Source: SOKG01 sp964502665
GTDB lineage: Bacteria; Chloroflexota; Dehalococcoidia; SZUA-161
Reading direction: 5' to 3'
NCBI GenBank assembly: GCA_964502665.1
Contig: CAZCXP010000132.1
Coordinates: 1-7,026, forward strand
Length of the DNA stretch: 7,026 bases
Below are positions 1 through 6,996 of the stretch, one piece after another; position 1 is the stretch's first letter; each line of letters opens with the position of its first letter. The notes below the pieces were generated by a model. That model saw nothing but the letters and a program-made list of their open reading frames with translations. It was not told where the DNA came from and ran no database searches. A program made the position numbers and the translations under genes.

Positions 1-1185
1 CCCATCATGCTCCGGGAGGTAGAGGTAGGACGTGCCATCGTCAATATACCCACGCTGGTCATGAATTCCATCGGCGCTGGAACCGGCCAGTACGTCAGCA
101 TCGACCCAGAGTCCAAGAGGGTTGACATCGGCCCAGGGAGTGCAGGCGCCGATCCCGGCCCGGTTGCCTATAACATGGGCAATGACACGCCCACGGTGAT
201 GGACTGCGCGCTTATCCTGGGAATACTCAACCCCGATTACTACCTCGGTGGCAAGATGAAGCTACACAAGGATCTGGCCTTCAAAGCCATAAAGGAGAGG
301 TGTGCCGACCCGATGGGTGTTGACTCCCACCAGTTTGCGGAGGGTGTTCTGAGCTTGGTCAATGTCCGAACGAGAGAGCATATAAGAACGGTCCTATCCG
401 TCTGGGGTTACTCGCCCGCTGACTATCACTTGATAGGGTACGGTGGTGCTGGCCCGATGTTTCTCGCCGGATATACAGAGGGGTTGCCTTTCAAAGGTGT
501 ATTCACTGTGCCGTGGGCTGCAGCCTTCTCGGCCTTTGGATGCTGCGCTGCAGACTATCTCCACCGTTATCAAAAATCCATTCCCATGGTGGTAATCCTA
601 CCGGGATCGGATGAGACAACCAAGGTGTTCATGGGAGCACAGCTCAACTCCGGCTGGGAGGAGCTTGAAAGGACAGCAGTGACCGAAATGGAAGAGGAGG
701 GTTTCAAGCAAGAGGACATTGTCTTGCGGCAGATCGCTTATGTTAGATATATGATGCAGCTGGAAGACGTGGAGGTAGTCTCACCCGTTTCCAGGATAGG
801 TACAGCCCAGGACATGGATAGACTGATAGCTTCTTTTGAGCAGACCTACTCCCGAAAATATACCCATGCAGCGAAGTACCCGGAGGTAGGTTACCAGATT
901 ATGGAGCTCGGCCTCCATGCCCTGGTACCTAAGCCCAAGCCGGAGTTGAGGAAGTACCCGCTCAGAGGCAAAGCTCCATCCAGTGAAGCACTTAAGGGGG
1001 AGAGAGCGGTCTACCAAAAGGGAAAATGGGAGAAGGCCAGACTGTATGAGATGGATTTGCTGGAAAGCGGCAACGAGGTTGAGGGGCTGGCGATATTGGA
1101 GGCACCGGGTACTACCATGCTCGTGCCCGCAGGCAAGAAGGTGGCAATAGACGAATACAGAAGATACTGGCTGAAGGAGGCATGA
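1..1185 (+). CDS. acxA: Acetone carboxylase beta subunit (HyuA/oxoprolinase-A family), 5'-partial
   Basis: The frame is open from the first base (Pro-Ile before the first Met), so the N-terminal part lies outside the window; 394 residues are visible, a little over half of the roughly 700 usual in the family. In known acetone carboxylases this subunit binds ATP and makes the phosphorylated acetone and carboxyphosphate intermediates that pass to the alpha subunit. Seen here: a glycine-rich loop GAGTG at 73-87, the family stretch GPGSAGADPGP just after it, TPTVMDCALILGILNPDYYL, and GYGGAGP (GGAGP at 442-456), the ASKHA-type C-terminal phosphate-binding motif of hydantoinase A proteins. The segment REHIRTVLSVWGYSP is acetone-carboxylase-like rather than typical N-methylhydantoinase. 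The stop lies 1 base before the alpha subunit gene, implying co-transcription and translational coupling. The nearest alternative is another ketone carboxylase such as acetophenone carboxylase, but the gamma subunit downstream favours the acetone type. Confidence 0.88.
   Translation, partial: PIMLREVEVGRAIVNIPTLVMNSIGAGTGQYVSIDPESKRVDIGPGSAGADPGPVAYNMGNDTPTVMDCALILGILNPDYYLGGKMKLHKDLAFKAIKERCADPMGVDSHQFAEGVLSLVNVRTREHIRTVLSVWGYSPADYHLIGYGGAGPMFLAGYTEGLPFKGVFTVPWAAAFSAFGCCAADYLHRYQKSIPMVVILPGSDETTKVFMGAQLNSGWEELERTAVTEMEEEGFKQEDIVLRQIAYVRYMMQLEDVEVVSPVSRIGTAQDMDRLIASFEQTYSRKYTHAAKYPEVGYQIMELGLHALVPKPKPELRKYPLRGKAPSSEALKGERAVYQKGKWEKARLYEMDLLESGNEVEGLAILEAPGTTMLVPAGKKVAIDEYRRYWLKEA
1174..1180 (+). 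promoter_or_regulatory. Ribosome binding site of the alpha subunit gene
   Basis: AAGGAGG lies inside the last codons of the beta gene and ends 6 bases before the ATG at 1187. This near-perfect Shine-Dalgarno sequence fixes the alpha start. Its position inside the upstream gene fits coupled translation of the two subunits, which must be made in equal amounts. Confidence 0.8.
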
Positions 1186-1186
1186 G

Positions 1187-3412
1187 ATGGAGCAAAAGGT
1201 CAGGAAGGGCATAGGCTGGGGCGGAAGGACTCTCAAAGACATGTGGGAAGAGAAGGAACGGCTTTACCAAGAGACTGGCTGCTATTACGGTCTTAAGGAG
1301 CTGCCACTGATGAGAGAGGACCCGCTAAAGCTGGAGGTGCTGGCCAGTAGACTCCTCGCTGCCGTCATAGCAGGTAGAGAGACCACCCGCATGATCAGCG
1401 CCTCCCCGTTAGTCAGAGATGTCGCGGAGCTGGCGGTTGCCATTTACACCCCAGAGGGTGACTGTATCCTCCAATCTACCGGAATCATAATCCATATCCC
1501 GCTCATGGGGCAGGTTGTGGAGTGGATGATAAAGGAGAACTACGAGGAGGAGGAAGGAATCGGCGAAGGTGACTGCTTTACCTCCAACGATAACTATATT
1601 GCCGGCATGCATCCTGCCGATTTCTATGACATAATGCCTATCTTCTGGCAAGGGGGGCTGGTAGGCTGGGTAGGTACCGTCATCATGGAGCCTGAGCAAG
1701 GGGCTCTTGCCCCTGGATGCATGCCCTCCGGTGCCACCGAGAGGTTTGTCGAAGGGCTCAGGTTCTCTGCGGAGAAGACCGCGGTCAATGACAGGCATAC
1801 CAAGACATTTGAGAGAAGGGTTCGCTTAGGCTGTCGAATGGGCGACTTCGTACTCCTTGACAGGAAAGGAGCGCTGGCTGCCGACATTAAGGTGAGGGAG
1901 GAGATCAAGAAGATAGTAGAGGAGTTCGGCATAGACTATTATATGGCGGGGGCAAGGGAACTCATCGAGATAGAGAGGAGGGCGCAACTGGAGAGGGTTA
2001 AGCGGAGGACAGTTCCGGGCAAATTCCATAACCCAACCACCTATGAGATGTATATGACAAGGACCATCGCGCCCCCGCACCATGCGATAGACCGGATAAC
2101 TCTCGTTCCCTGTGATTTTCATATCAAGCGGGACGGCAGGTATTTCTTGGATTTTGATGGTGCCGGCTCCTGGGGTTGGCATCCCAGCAATACCTCCCCG
2201 TCAGCGATCCTGGGGGCAGCCTGCCTGATGCTCACTCAGACCATAGCCTATACCGGGAAATCAAACCAGGGCACATTGCTCACTGTAGAGATGAATACCC
2301 CCCATGACACCTTCGTCAACCCCAGCTCACCCCACGTCCCCTCGGGCATGTTCTTCTCCTGGCCTATTATGGGTGGTGCTCTATGGCTGGGCCACCAATC
2401 TCGGGCCTTCTTCAGCCGCGGATTTGTCGAGGAGTTCCGCGCGCCAACGCCCCTGGGCGTGGGTGCCAGCGGCGTAAGCGCGCTGGCAGGCAGAAGCCAC
2501 TTTGGAATGGATTTTGGGTTTCAATTGATGGAAGCCCCCGGCTTCATTGGCAGTGGCGGTTTCGCCATTCGGGATGGAGTGCTATCTGATGTTATCTTTC
2601 TCCCCGACTCTGACATGGGCAATGTTGAAGTCTGGGAGATGGTGGTCCCTTTGCTTTGGATGGGCAGGAGGTTTCTACCTGATGCCTGTGGCTGGGGGAA
2701 ATACCGCAGCGCATACTCTCTAATGGGCACCTATATGGTATACAAAACCACGCTCCTCTCTCTCGACACCGTTAATATGGCCCACTGCGAGAAGATAGGG
2801 TGCAACTCGGGTGTGTTCGGCGGCTACCCAGGGCATGGTGGCTTTGGCAAGCTAATTATCAACGCCAATACGATGGAGCTGGTAACGCAGAGAAAACCTC
2901 TAGCTCACGGAGAAGGATACCCTGGGGTAGGCGACCTGGAGCAGAATATCAAAGGCGACCTGATTATTCCCCTGGCAAACTCTTATGTTAAGGCTATCGT
3001 GAAGCACGGCGACTACTTTCAGGGTTATATGGGGGGTGGCGGCGGTATGGGCGATCCGATAAGGAGGGACACCGCCCTTGTCAAGCAAGACCTGGATAGT
3101 GGGTTGCTCACCATTGATTGCTGCCGCCGTATCTACTGTGTTGACGCCGAATATGATGATGAGGCTGAGGAATGGGCAATTGATGAGCAAAAGACAGCGG
3201 AGCTGAGAGAGAAAAGGAGAAAGGAAAGACTATCAAAGGGCGTCCCGGCAAAAGAGTGGTGGCAGAAGCGGCGGCAGGACATCACCGACGGAAAGCTGCC
3301 ATCGCTGCTCAAGGCGATGTACAATGACTCCCTAACCAAAGGGCACAGATGGCCAGGGGAGTTCAGGGCGTTTTGGCAACTGCCTGAGGATTTCACCTTT
3401 GGGGAGGCTTAA
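1187..3412 (+). CDS. acxB: Acetone carboxylase alpha subunit (HyuB/oxoprolinase-B family)
   Basis: The 741-residue protein is close to the family's usual length (about 770). In the characterised enzyme this subunit holds the Mn site where enol acetone attacks CO2 to give acetoacetate. The N-terminus (GIGWGGRTLKDMW, then YYGLKEL) and the ISASP segment near residue 70 resemble AcxB. The metal region is GMHPADFYD: His142 and Asp145 match the first two Mn ligands as I recall them (His150, Asp153 in Xanthobacter). The third ligand, His175 there, aligns with Met167 here (codon 1685-1687), which is odd. Further HyuB landmarks are GNVEVWEMVVPLL (478-490), a Gly-rich turn GGGGGMGDPIRRD (616-628), and a charged C-terminal tail ending in EFRAFWQLPEDF, which is typical of acetone carboxylase alpha chains. 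It lies 1 base from the gene on either side. The ATG is backed by a strong ribosome binding site. The substrate could be acetone, butanone or another ketone. Confidence 0.9.
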   Translation: MEQKVRKGIGWGGRTLKDMWEEKERLYQETGCYYGLKELPLMREDPLKLEVLASRLLAAVIAGRETTRMISASPLVRDVAELAVAIYTPEGDCILQSTGIIIHIPLMGQVVEWMIKENYEEEEGIGEGDCFTSNDNYIAGMHPADFYDIMPIFWQGGLVGWVGTVIMEPEQGALAPGCMPSGATERFVEGLRFSAEKTAVNDRHTKTFERRVRLGCRMGDFVLLDRKGALAADIKVREEIKKIVEEFGIDYYMAGARELIEIERRAQLERVKRRTVPGKFHNPTTYEMYMTRTIAPPHHAIDRITLVPCDFHIKRDGRYFLDFDGAGSWGWHPSNTSPSAILGAACLMLTQTIAYTGKSNQGTLLTVEMNTPHDTFVNPSSPHVPSGMFFSWPIMGGALWLGHQSRAFFSRGFVEEFRAPTPLGVGASGVSALAGRSHFGMDFGFQLMEAPGFIGSGGFAIRDGVLSDVIFLPDSDMGNVEVWEMVVPLLWMGRRFLPDACGWGKYRSAYSLMGTYMVYKTTLLSLDTVNMAHCEKIGCNSGVFGGYPGHGGFGKLIINANTMELVTQRKPLAHGEGYPGVGDLEQNIKGDLIIPLANSYVKAIVKHGDYFQGYMGGGGGMGDPIRRDTALVKQDLDSGLLTIDCCRRIYCVDAEYDDEAEEWAIDEQKTAELREKRRKERLSKGVPAKEWWQKRRQDITDGKLPSLLKAMYNDSLTKGHRWPGEFRAFWQLPEDFTFGEA
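3401..3407 (+). promoter_or_regulatory. Ribosome binding site deciding the gamma subunit start
   Basis: GGGGAGG lies in the last codons of the alpha gene and ends 6 bases before the ATG at 3414. It overlaps the upstream in-frame TTG at 3399, so it cannot serve that codon; the start is therefore set at 3414, five codons into the longest open frame. Confidence 0.78.
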
Positions 3413-3413
3413 C

Positions 3414-3977
3414 ATGCCAGGGATATCATATCCGAAGGAAGTAATAAGAGACCTGATAGAGGGAAAGCTGCCCTGGGATCAGACTAAGTCGATAATCAGT
3501 GGTCATAAGGACGATGACAGGTTCGACAAATATGTAGAAGTATTGCAGGAAAAAGTTCCCTGGAAGGAGCAGATTCTACTCCCTTTGACTGACCAGCTAT
3601 ACATAGTGCAGAAGGGCAGCGAAAGGATTGTCAAATGCTATTGTGGTCATGAATTCGGGGACTATCGCGAAAACTGGAAACTGAGGTCCCTGATTCATGT
3701 GCGAGAAACGGAAGAGGAAATTGACGAGTTGTACCCATATCCCTCTAAACCCGACCCTGAGTACTGCGAGATCAGGGAGCATTATTGCCCCGGATGTGGC
3801 ACTCAACTGGAAGTGGATGTTGTTCCCTTCGGCTACCCTGCGGTTCTTGACTTCCTGCCAGATCTGGACACCTTCTACCGGGAATGGCTGGGGAGACCAC
3901 TTCCCGAGGAGAAGGAGTGTAAAGACCTGACCTATGGACTCACAAGGAAATGGCGCGAGGAAAGTCAGGCCAGGTAA
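3414..3977 (+). CDS. acxC: Acetone carboxylase gamma subunit (zinc-ribbon protein)
   Basis: This small 187-residue protein matches the gamma subunit in size (about 20 kDa class) and in pattern. Seen in order: an acidic N-terminal helix region with DDRFDKYVEVLQEKVPW (34-50), ILLPLTDQLYIVQ (54-66), then CYCGHEFGDYRENWKLR (75-91) and REHYCPGCGT (121-130), and an end segment DLDTFYREWLGRPLPE (150-165). Cys75, Cys77, Cys125 and Cys128 form two knuckles expected to bind one structural zinc. In the family this subunit has no catalytic centre of its own; it is needed for assembly and stability of the alpha2-beta2-gamma2 complex. Its presence separates this operon from two-subunit hydantoinases and 5-oxoprolinases. 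It begins 1 base after the alpha stop. The ATG at 3414 is preferred over a TTG at 3399 because of ribosome binding site placement. Confidence 0.9.
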   Translation: MPGISYPKEVIRDLIEGKLPWDQTKSIISGHKDDDRFDKYVEVLQEKVPWKEQILLPLTDQLYIVQKGSERIVKCYCGHEFGDYRENWKLRSLIHVRETEEEIDELYPYPSKPDPEYCEIREHYCPGCGTQLEVDVVPFGYPAVLDFLPDLDTFYREWLGRPLPEEKECKDLTYGLTRKWREESQAR

Positions 3978-4042
3978 TTGGGTGAGAGCTATCATGGTGC
4001 CATAGTGCCGTTCGGTGATCAAAATGACAAAGGCATTGCGCC

Positions 4043-4050
4043 AAGGAGGA
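4043..4050 (+). promoter_or_regulatory. Ribosome binding site deciding the CoA-transferase start
   Basis: AAGGAGGA ends 5 bases before the ATG at 4056. The same frame is open back to a TTG at 3978, directly after the gamma stop, but that codon has no Shine-Dalgarno sequence and the extra 26 residues are not CoA-transferase-like, whereas homology starts right at the ATG (LNKVFSSFDDAVADI). The 78 bases from 3978 to 4055 show no clear promoter or terminator, so read-through from the carboxylase genes is likely. Confidence 0.8.
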
Positions 4051-4055
4051 GCCGT

Positions 4056-5531
4056 ATGCTGAATAAGGTGTTTAGCAGCTTTGATGACGCAGTAGCCGAC
4101 ATCCCTGATGGCGCTTCCATCGCTATTGATTCCTGGGGAGTCGCTGGCACTCCCCAGAACCTGATCGCCGCTCTCAAGAGAAAGGGGACAAAAGACCTGA
4201 CCATCATCACTCATGCCTTCGTACCCCAGTACTTAGATGAGCTTTGCTTCCCCGCAGTCCTGCTCCCTCAAATGAAGAAGCTGATAACACCGGTGGTAGG
4301 GTTTGCTGCGGGGGGAGCAGGGGCTTTTGTAGAAAAGTATGTGGAAAAGGGATTGGAGGTGGAGGTTACCAGCCACGGCACTTTAGCCTCAAGGCTCTAT
4401 GCCGGTGCTGCTGGGCTTGGCGGATTCTATAACCCTGTTGGAGTGGGAACCATTCTGGAGGAAGGGAAAGAGAAAAGGGTTATCGATGGCACGGAGTATA
4501 TCTTCGAAGCCCCAATAAAGGTGGACTACGCTTTCATCAGAGGCTACAAGGGGGACAAGCTGGGCAATCTGGTCTACCGGGGTGTTTACAGGTTGGACCA
4601 CCCGGTAATGGCGATGGCAGCCAGCGTCACCATCGCCGAGGTGGATGGATTAGTGGAGATAGGGGAGATTGACCCCGAGCACGTGGTGACCCCGGGGATA
4701 TTCGTTGATCGCATCATCGTAATCCCGGAGGAAGGGCTTGGTACCTCCAAGAAAGGGAAAGAACTGATAGCAAAGTTGAGCGAGTTGGCGATGGGGCGCA
4801 AGATGATGCTCAGAGAGGCAGGCACCGAGCAGAGACTAGATCTTGAAGAGATGAAGGCCAGAGGAATAAAGCAGAGACTTGATAAGGACACAATGGCGAT
4901 GAGGGCAGCCAAAGAATTGAAGGCGGGGGATTACGTTAACCTTGGTATGGGAATACCCCAGCTTTGCGCTCTTCATATACCGGAGGGTGTCGTCTTTCAG
5001 ACCGAGAACGGTGCCCTGGGCTATGGACATCTTGTAATGGAAAATGAACTAGAAAAGGCAGGGTTTCACTATGTCGATGCTGGAGGAAGGTTTTTCAGGA
5101 AAGCACCCGGCATGGCGCTGTTTGATATTCTTACTGCCTTCGCCATGATAAGGAGCGGTCGTCTGATAAGCATTATGGGAGGGCTTCAGGTTTCGGAGAA
5201 GGGAGATTTGGCGAATTGGAACCCCGGCGGTGGCATACTCGGCGGCACCATAGGAGGTGGGATGGACCTGGGTTGGGGTGCACGAAGAGTGATCATCACT
5301 ATGGAACATACTACGAAGGAAGGGAAGTCCAAGATAGTTAAGGAGTGCGCTTACCCCCTCACCGCCAGGGAGTGCGTAGACCTCATCATAACCGACCTGG
5401 CTGTGATCGAGGTTACGTCTGACGGGCTCTTGTTAAGGGAGGTAGCCCCTGGTTGGACGGTAGAGGAAGTGCGAGCACTTACCGATCCTAAGCTTATTAT
5501 CGCCCCGGACTTGAAGGAGATTGAGCTGTGA
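4056..5531 (+). CDS. Fused A+B 3-oxoacid (acetoacetate-type) CoA-transferase, family I
   Basis: The 491-residue protein joins both halves of a family I CoA-transferase, as in SCOT. The A half (about 1-225) shows GVAGTPQNLI (28-37), TSHGTLASRLYAGAAGLGGFYNP (from 105), DGTEYIFEAPIKVDYAFIRG and TPGIFVDRIIV (212-222). A charged linker of about 45 residues follows. The B half (about 273-491) has GDYVNLGMGIPQL (291-303), the catalytic QTENGALGYG with Glu317 expected to form the glutamyl-CoA thioester, GGMDLGWGARRVIITMEHT (401-419) and CAYPLTARECVDLIITDLAV (431-450). It would move CoA from a donor such as succinyl-CoA or acetyl-CoA to a 3-oxoacid. Placed directly after a ketone carboxylase, acetoacetate is the obvious substrate; that is inference from context, and 3-oxoadipate or another short acid cannot be excluded by sequence. 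The enzyme is cytoplasmic, with no signal peptide or membrane segment. Confidence 0.9.
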   Translation: MLNKVFSSFDDAVADIPDGASIAIDSWGVAGTPQNLIAALKRKGTKDLTIITHAFVPQYLDELCFPAVLLPQMKKLITPVVGFAAGGAGAFVEKYVEKGLEVEVTSHGTLASRLYAGAAGLGGFYNPVGVGTILEEGKEKRVIDGTEYIFEAPIKVDYAFIRGYKGDKLGNLVYRGVYRLDHPVMAMAASVTIAEVDGLVEIGEIDPEHVVTPGIFVDRIIVIPEEGLGTSKKGKELIAKLSELAMGRKMMLREAGTEQRLDLEEMKARGIKQRLDKDTMAMRAAKELKAGDYVNLGMGIPQLCALHIPEGVVFQTENGALGYGHLVMENELEKAGFHYVDAGGRFFRKAPGMALFDILTAFAMIRSGRLISIMGGLQVSEKGDLANWNPGGGILGGTIGGGMDLGWGARRVIITMEHTTKEGKSKIVKECAYPLTARECVDLIITDLAVIEVTSDGLLLREVAPGWTVEEVRALTDPKLIIAPDLKEIEL

Positions 5532-5662
5532 TAGAAGAACCAGCACACGAGAAGCCCGCTGTTGTGGGGGTTTCTGCTATCTCGCGGCGCTGGCTGGCGG
5601 GAGTTCCACTGACCACGCTTCTCTGCAATGGAGGGGACAATTTAGAAAGACCTGCCAATTGA
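5528..5662 (+). other. Possible 44-codon GTG-started reading frame, unrecognised
   Basis: A frame opens at GTG 5528 and overlaps the CoA-transferase stop by 4 bases (GTGA), with AAGGAGA at 5514-5520 seven bases upstream. It begins IEEPAHEKPAVVGVSAISRR and ends at a TGA at 5660-5662, seven bases before the end of the convergent glycosyltransferase gene. I do not recognise the product. It could be a genuine small coupled gene, the stump of a further operon gene lost in a rearrangement, or chance: the AAGGAGA also simply encodes Lys-Glu codons of the CoA-transferase. Confidence 0.2.
5550..5575 (+). terminator. Weak hairpin after the ketone operon
   Basis: AGAAGCCC (5550-5557) can pair with GGGTTTCT (5568-5575) across a 10-base loop, giving 8 pairs including one G-U. 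No proper T-run follows (the next bases are GCTATC), so as an intrinsic terminator it is poor. It is the best stem I found in the 137-base convergent gap. The operon may instead end by Rho or by collision with transcription from the opposing gene. Confidence 0.2.
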
Positions 5663-5668
5663 GGCTGA

Positions 5669-6898
5669 CTACTGTGCTAGCTGATATACTTCGAGCATTT
5701 GCTTTGCGGCCTTCTCCCAGTTGAACTTACGTTCCGCTATTCTTCGGCCGGCGTGCCCCATCTCTCGCCGTAGCTGCTCGTTATTCAACAGAAGCTTGAT
5801 GGCAGCCGCTAGGCCGGGAACATCTCCTGGCTCCACCAGTATGCCATTGTGGCCGTCGGAAACGAGCTCAGGCAACGCACCCGCTCTGGTAGCTATCACT
5901 GGAAGCTCACAGGCCATGGCTTCGACGGCGGGGAAGCCAAAGCCCTCGAACAGTGAGGGGACGGCAGCTATCTCTGCCGATACGTAGCGGCGCACCAGCT
6001 CTTCTCTGCTCAGTCTGCGGAAGATCATAACGCGGTCCTGGAGCCCGTACTTACGCACCAGAGCACGGACATAGGTTGTCTCTGGCGCTCCGCCATCGAT
6101 GATGGTAAGCTTCACGGGGCACTCGTCTTTGATTAGCCTCAAGGCTTGAAGCAGGTGGATGATACCTTTCTTCCTGTCTTCGGTATTACCCACGAAGATC
6201 AGGCTGTTGGGTTCCTTGGCAATGCCATCGTTATTCTTGAAGAGGTTAGTATCGACGCCGTTATACACCACCCTAATCCGGCTGGCAGGAACGCCGATGA
6301 AACGCTCTAGCTCTCGGGCGGAGCACTCAGAAACAGTGATCACTTGGTCAATATGCCGGGCAACACGAGATTGCATGGAGAGGTAGAAGGAGTAGAACCA
6401 GCGGCGGCGTAGTCGCTCTATTTGGCTCCGGGCCTGCTTGAAGTCAGCTTCACGGTCAATGCCGATGGGATGATGAATGGTGGCCACTATGGGGAGCTGT
6501 AGCCTCCCTATCATGGCCAGGCCGTAGCCCAGACACTGGTTGTCGTGGACAACGTCGAACTTTAACTCCGAGGCGAGCTTCTTGATCTCCCGATAGGCTC
6601 TTATGCTGAAAGCGAAAGGCTCGGCATATACACCCAGAGAAGTGGCCACGAACTCAAATAGGTCGACAGTGGTCTGGATGGGGCCGAAATGGTTCGTGGC
6701 GCCGTATCGGGATACAAGCACGCTGTGGCTCCCAAGCTTGTGTAGCTTGACCCCTTCAGCGATATCGGGATAGGGTGGCCCAGATATGACGTGGACTTCA
6801 TGGCCGAACCGCTGGAGCTCTTTGGAGAGGTGGTACACATAAATGCCCTGACCGCCGCAGTACATGTTCCCGCGATAGGTCAGCAGACATACCTTCAT
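5669..6898 (-). CDS. GT4-family glycosyltransferase (GT-B fold)
   Basis: The 409-residue protein transfers a sugar from a nucleotide sugar to an acceptor with retention of configuration, as the GT4 family does; donor and acceptor are unknown. The N-terminal Rossmann half has the acceptor-side loop GGQGIYVYHL (15-24), HEVHVISGPPYP (33-44), FDVVHDNQ (114-121) and IHHPIG (141-146). The join to the second half is ITVSECSARELERF with VYNGVD (211-216). The donor-binding half has FVGNTEDRKKGI (235-246), where the usual GR of this loop is GN, and the EX7E motif EGFGFPAVEAMA with Glu318 and Glu326. The ATG at 6898 is preceded only by a weak site, GGATAGG, 5 bases away. No signal peptide or membrane helix is evident, so it likely works at the inner face of the membrane on lipid-linked or envelope glycans. 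It converges on the ketone operon and has its own promoter. Confidence 0.92.
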   Translation of the reverse strand: MKVCLLTYRGNMYCGGQGIYVYHLSKELQRFGHEVHVISGPPYPDIAEGVKLHKLGSHSVLVSRYGATNHFGPIQTTVDLFEFVATSLGVYAEPFAFSIRAYREIKKLASELKFDVVHDNQCLGYGLAMIGRLQLPIVATIHHPIGIDREADFKQARSQIERLRRRWFYSFYLSMQSRVARHIDQVITVSECSARELERFIGVPASRIRVVYNGVDTNLFKNNDGIAKEPNSLIFVGNTEDRKKGIIHLLQALRLIKDECPVKLTIIDGGAPETTYVRALVRKYGLQDRVMIFRRLSREELVRRYVSAEIAAVPSLFEGFGFPAVEAMACELPVIATRAGALPELVSDGHNGILVEPGDVPGLAAAIKLLLNNEQLRREMGHAGRRIAERKFNWEKAAKQMLEVYQLAQ

Positions 6899-6996
6899 TG
6901 ATGCCTATCCGGTGATGACGCTAGTAAAATAATTGACCGCCTTCGAGACAGGTAGGGAAACGATCTAGTGTTCATTTGAGACGCTTCGCGCCACAC

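Noticed and set aside
781..1242. 153-codon open frame on the minus strand
   Set aside because: It is antisense to conserved beta subunit sequence and to the start of alpha, with low-complexity Leu/Ser/Cys-rich content typical of shadow frames.
3399..3413. In-frame TTG at 3399 as the gamma subunit start
   Set aside because: The Shine-Dalgarno GGGGAGG overlaps this codon and is correctly spaced for ATG 3414; known gamma subunits begin at about the latter.
3978..4055. N-terminal extension of the CoA-transferase from TTG 3978
   Set aside because: There is no ribosome binding site for TTG, the residues are unlike the family, and a strong AAGGAGGA serves ATG 4056.
3597..4214. 205-codon open frame on the minus strand across the gamma gene and gap
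   Set aside because: It lies opposite a well-recognised gene, has no family motifs and no convincing start signal; it is a shadow of the coding strand.
5521..5724. 67-codon plus-strand frame from TTG 5521
   Set aside because: It runs into the antisense of the glycosyltransferase end, has Arg/Ser-rich shadow composition and no ribosome binding site; the GTG 5528 frame is the better candidate for this stretch.
6976..6990. Tiny CGC-GAA-GCG stem in the glycosyltransferase leader
   Set aside because: It has only three pairs around a three-base loop and no attached regulatory pattern, so it is not supportable as a feature.
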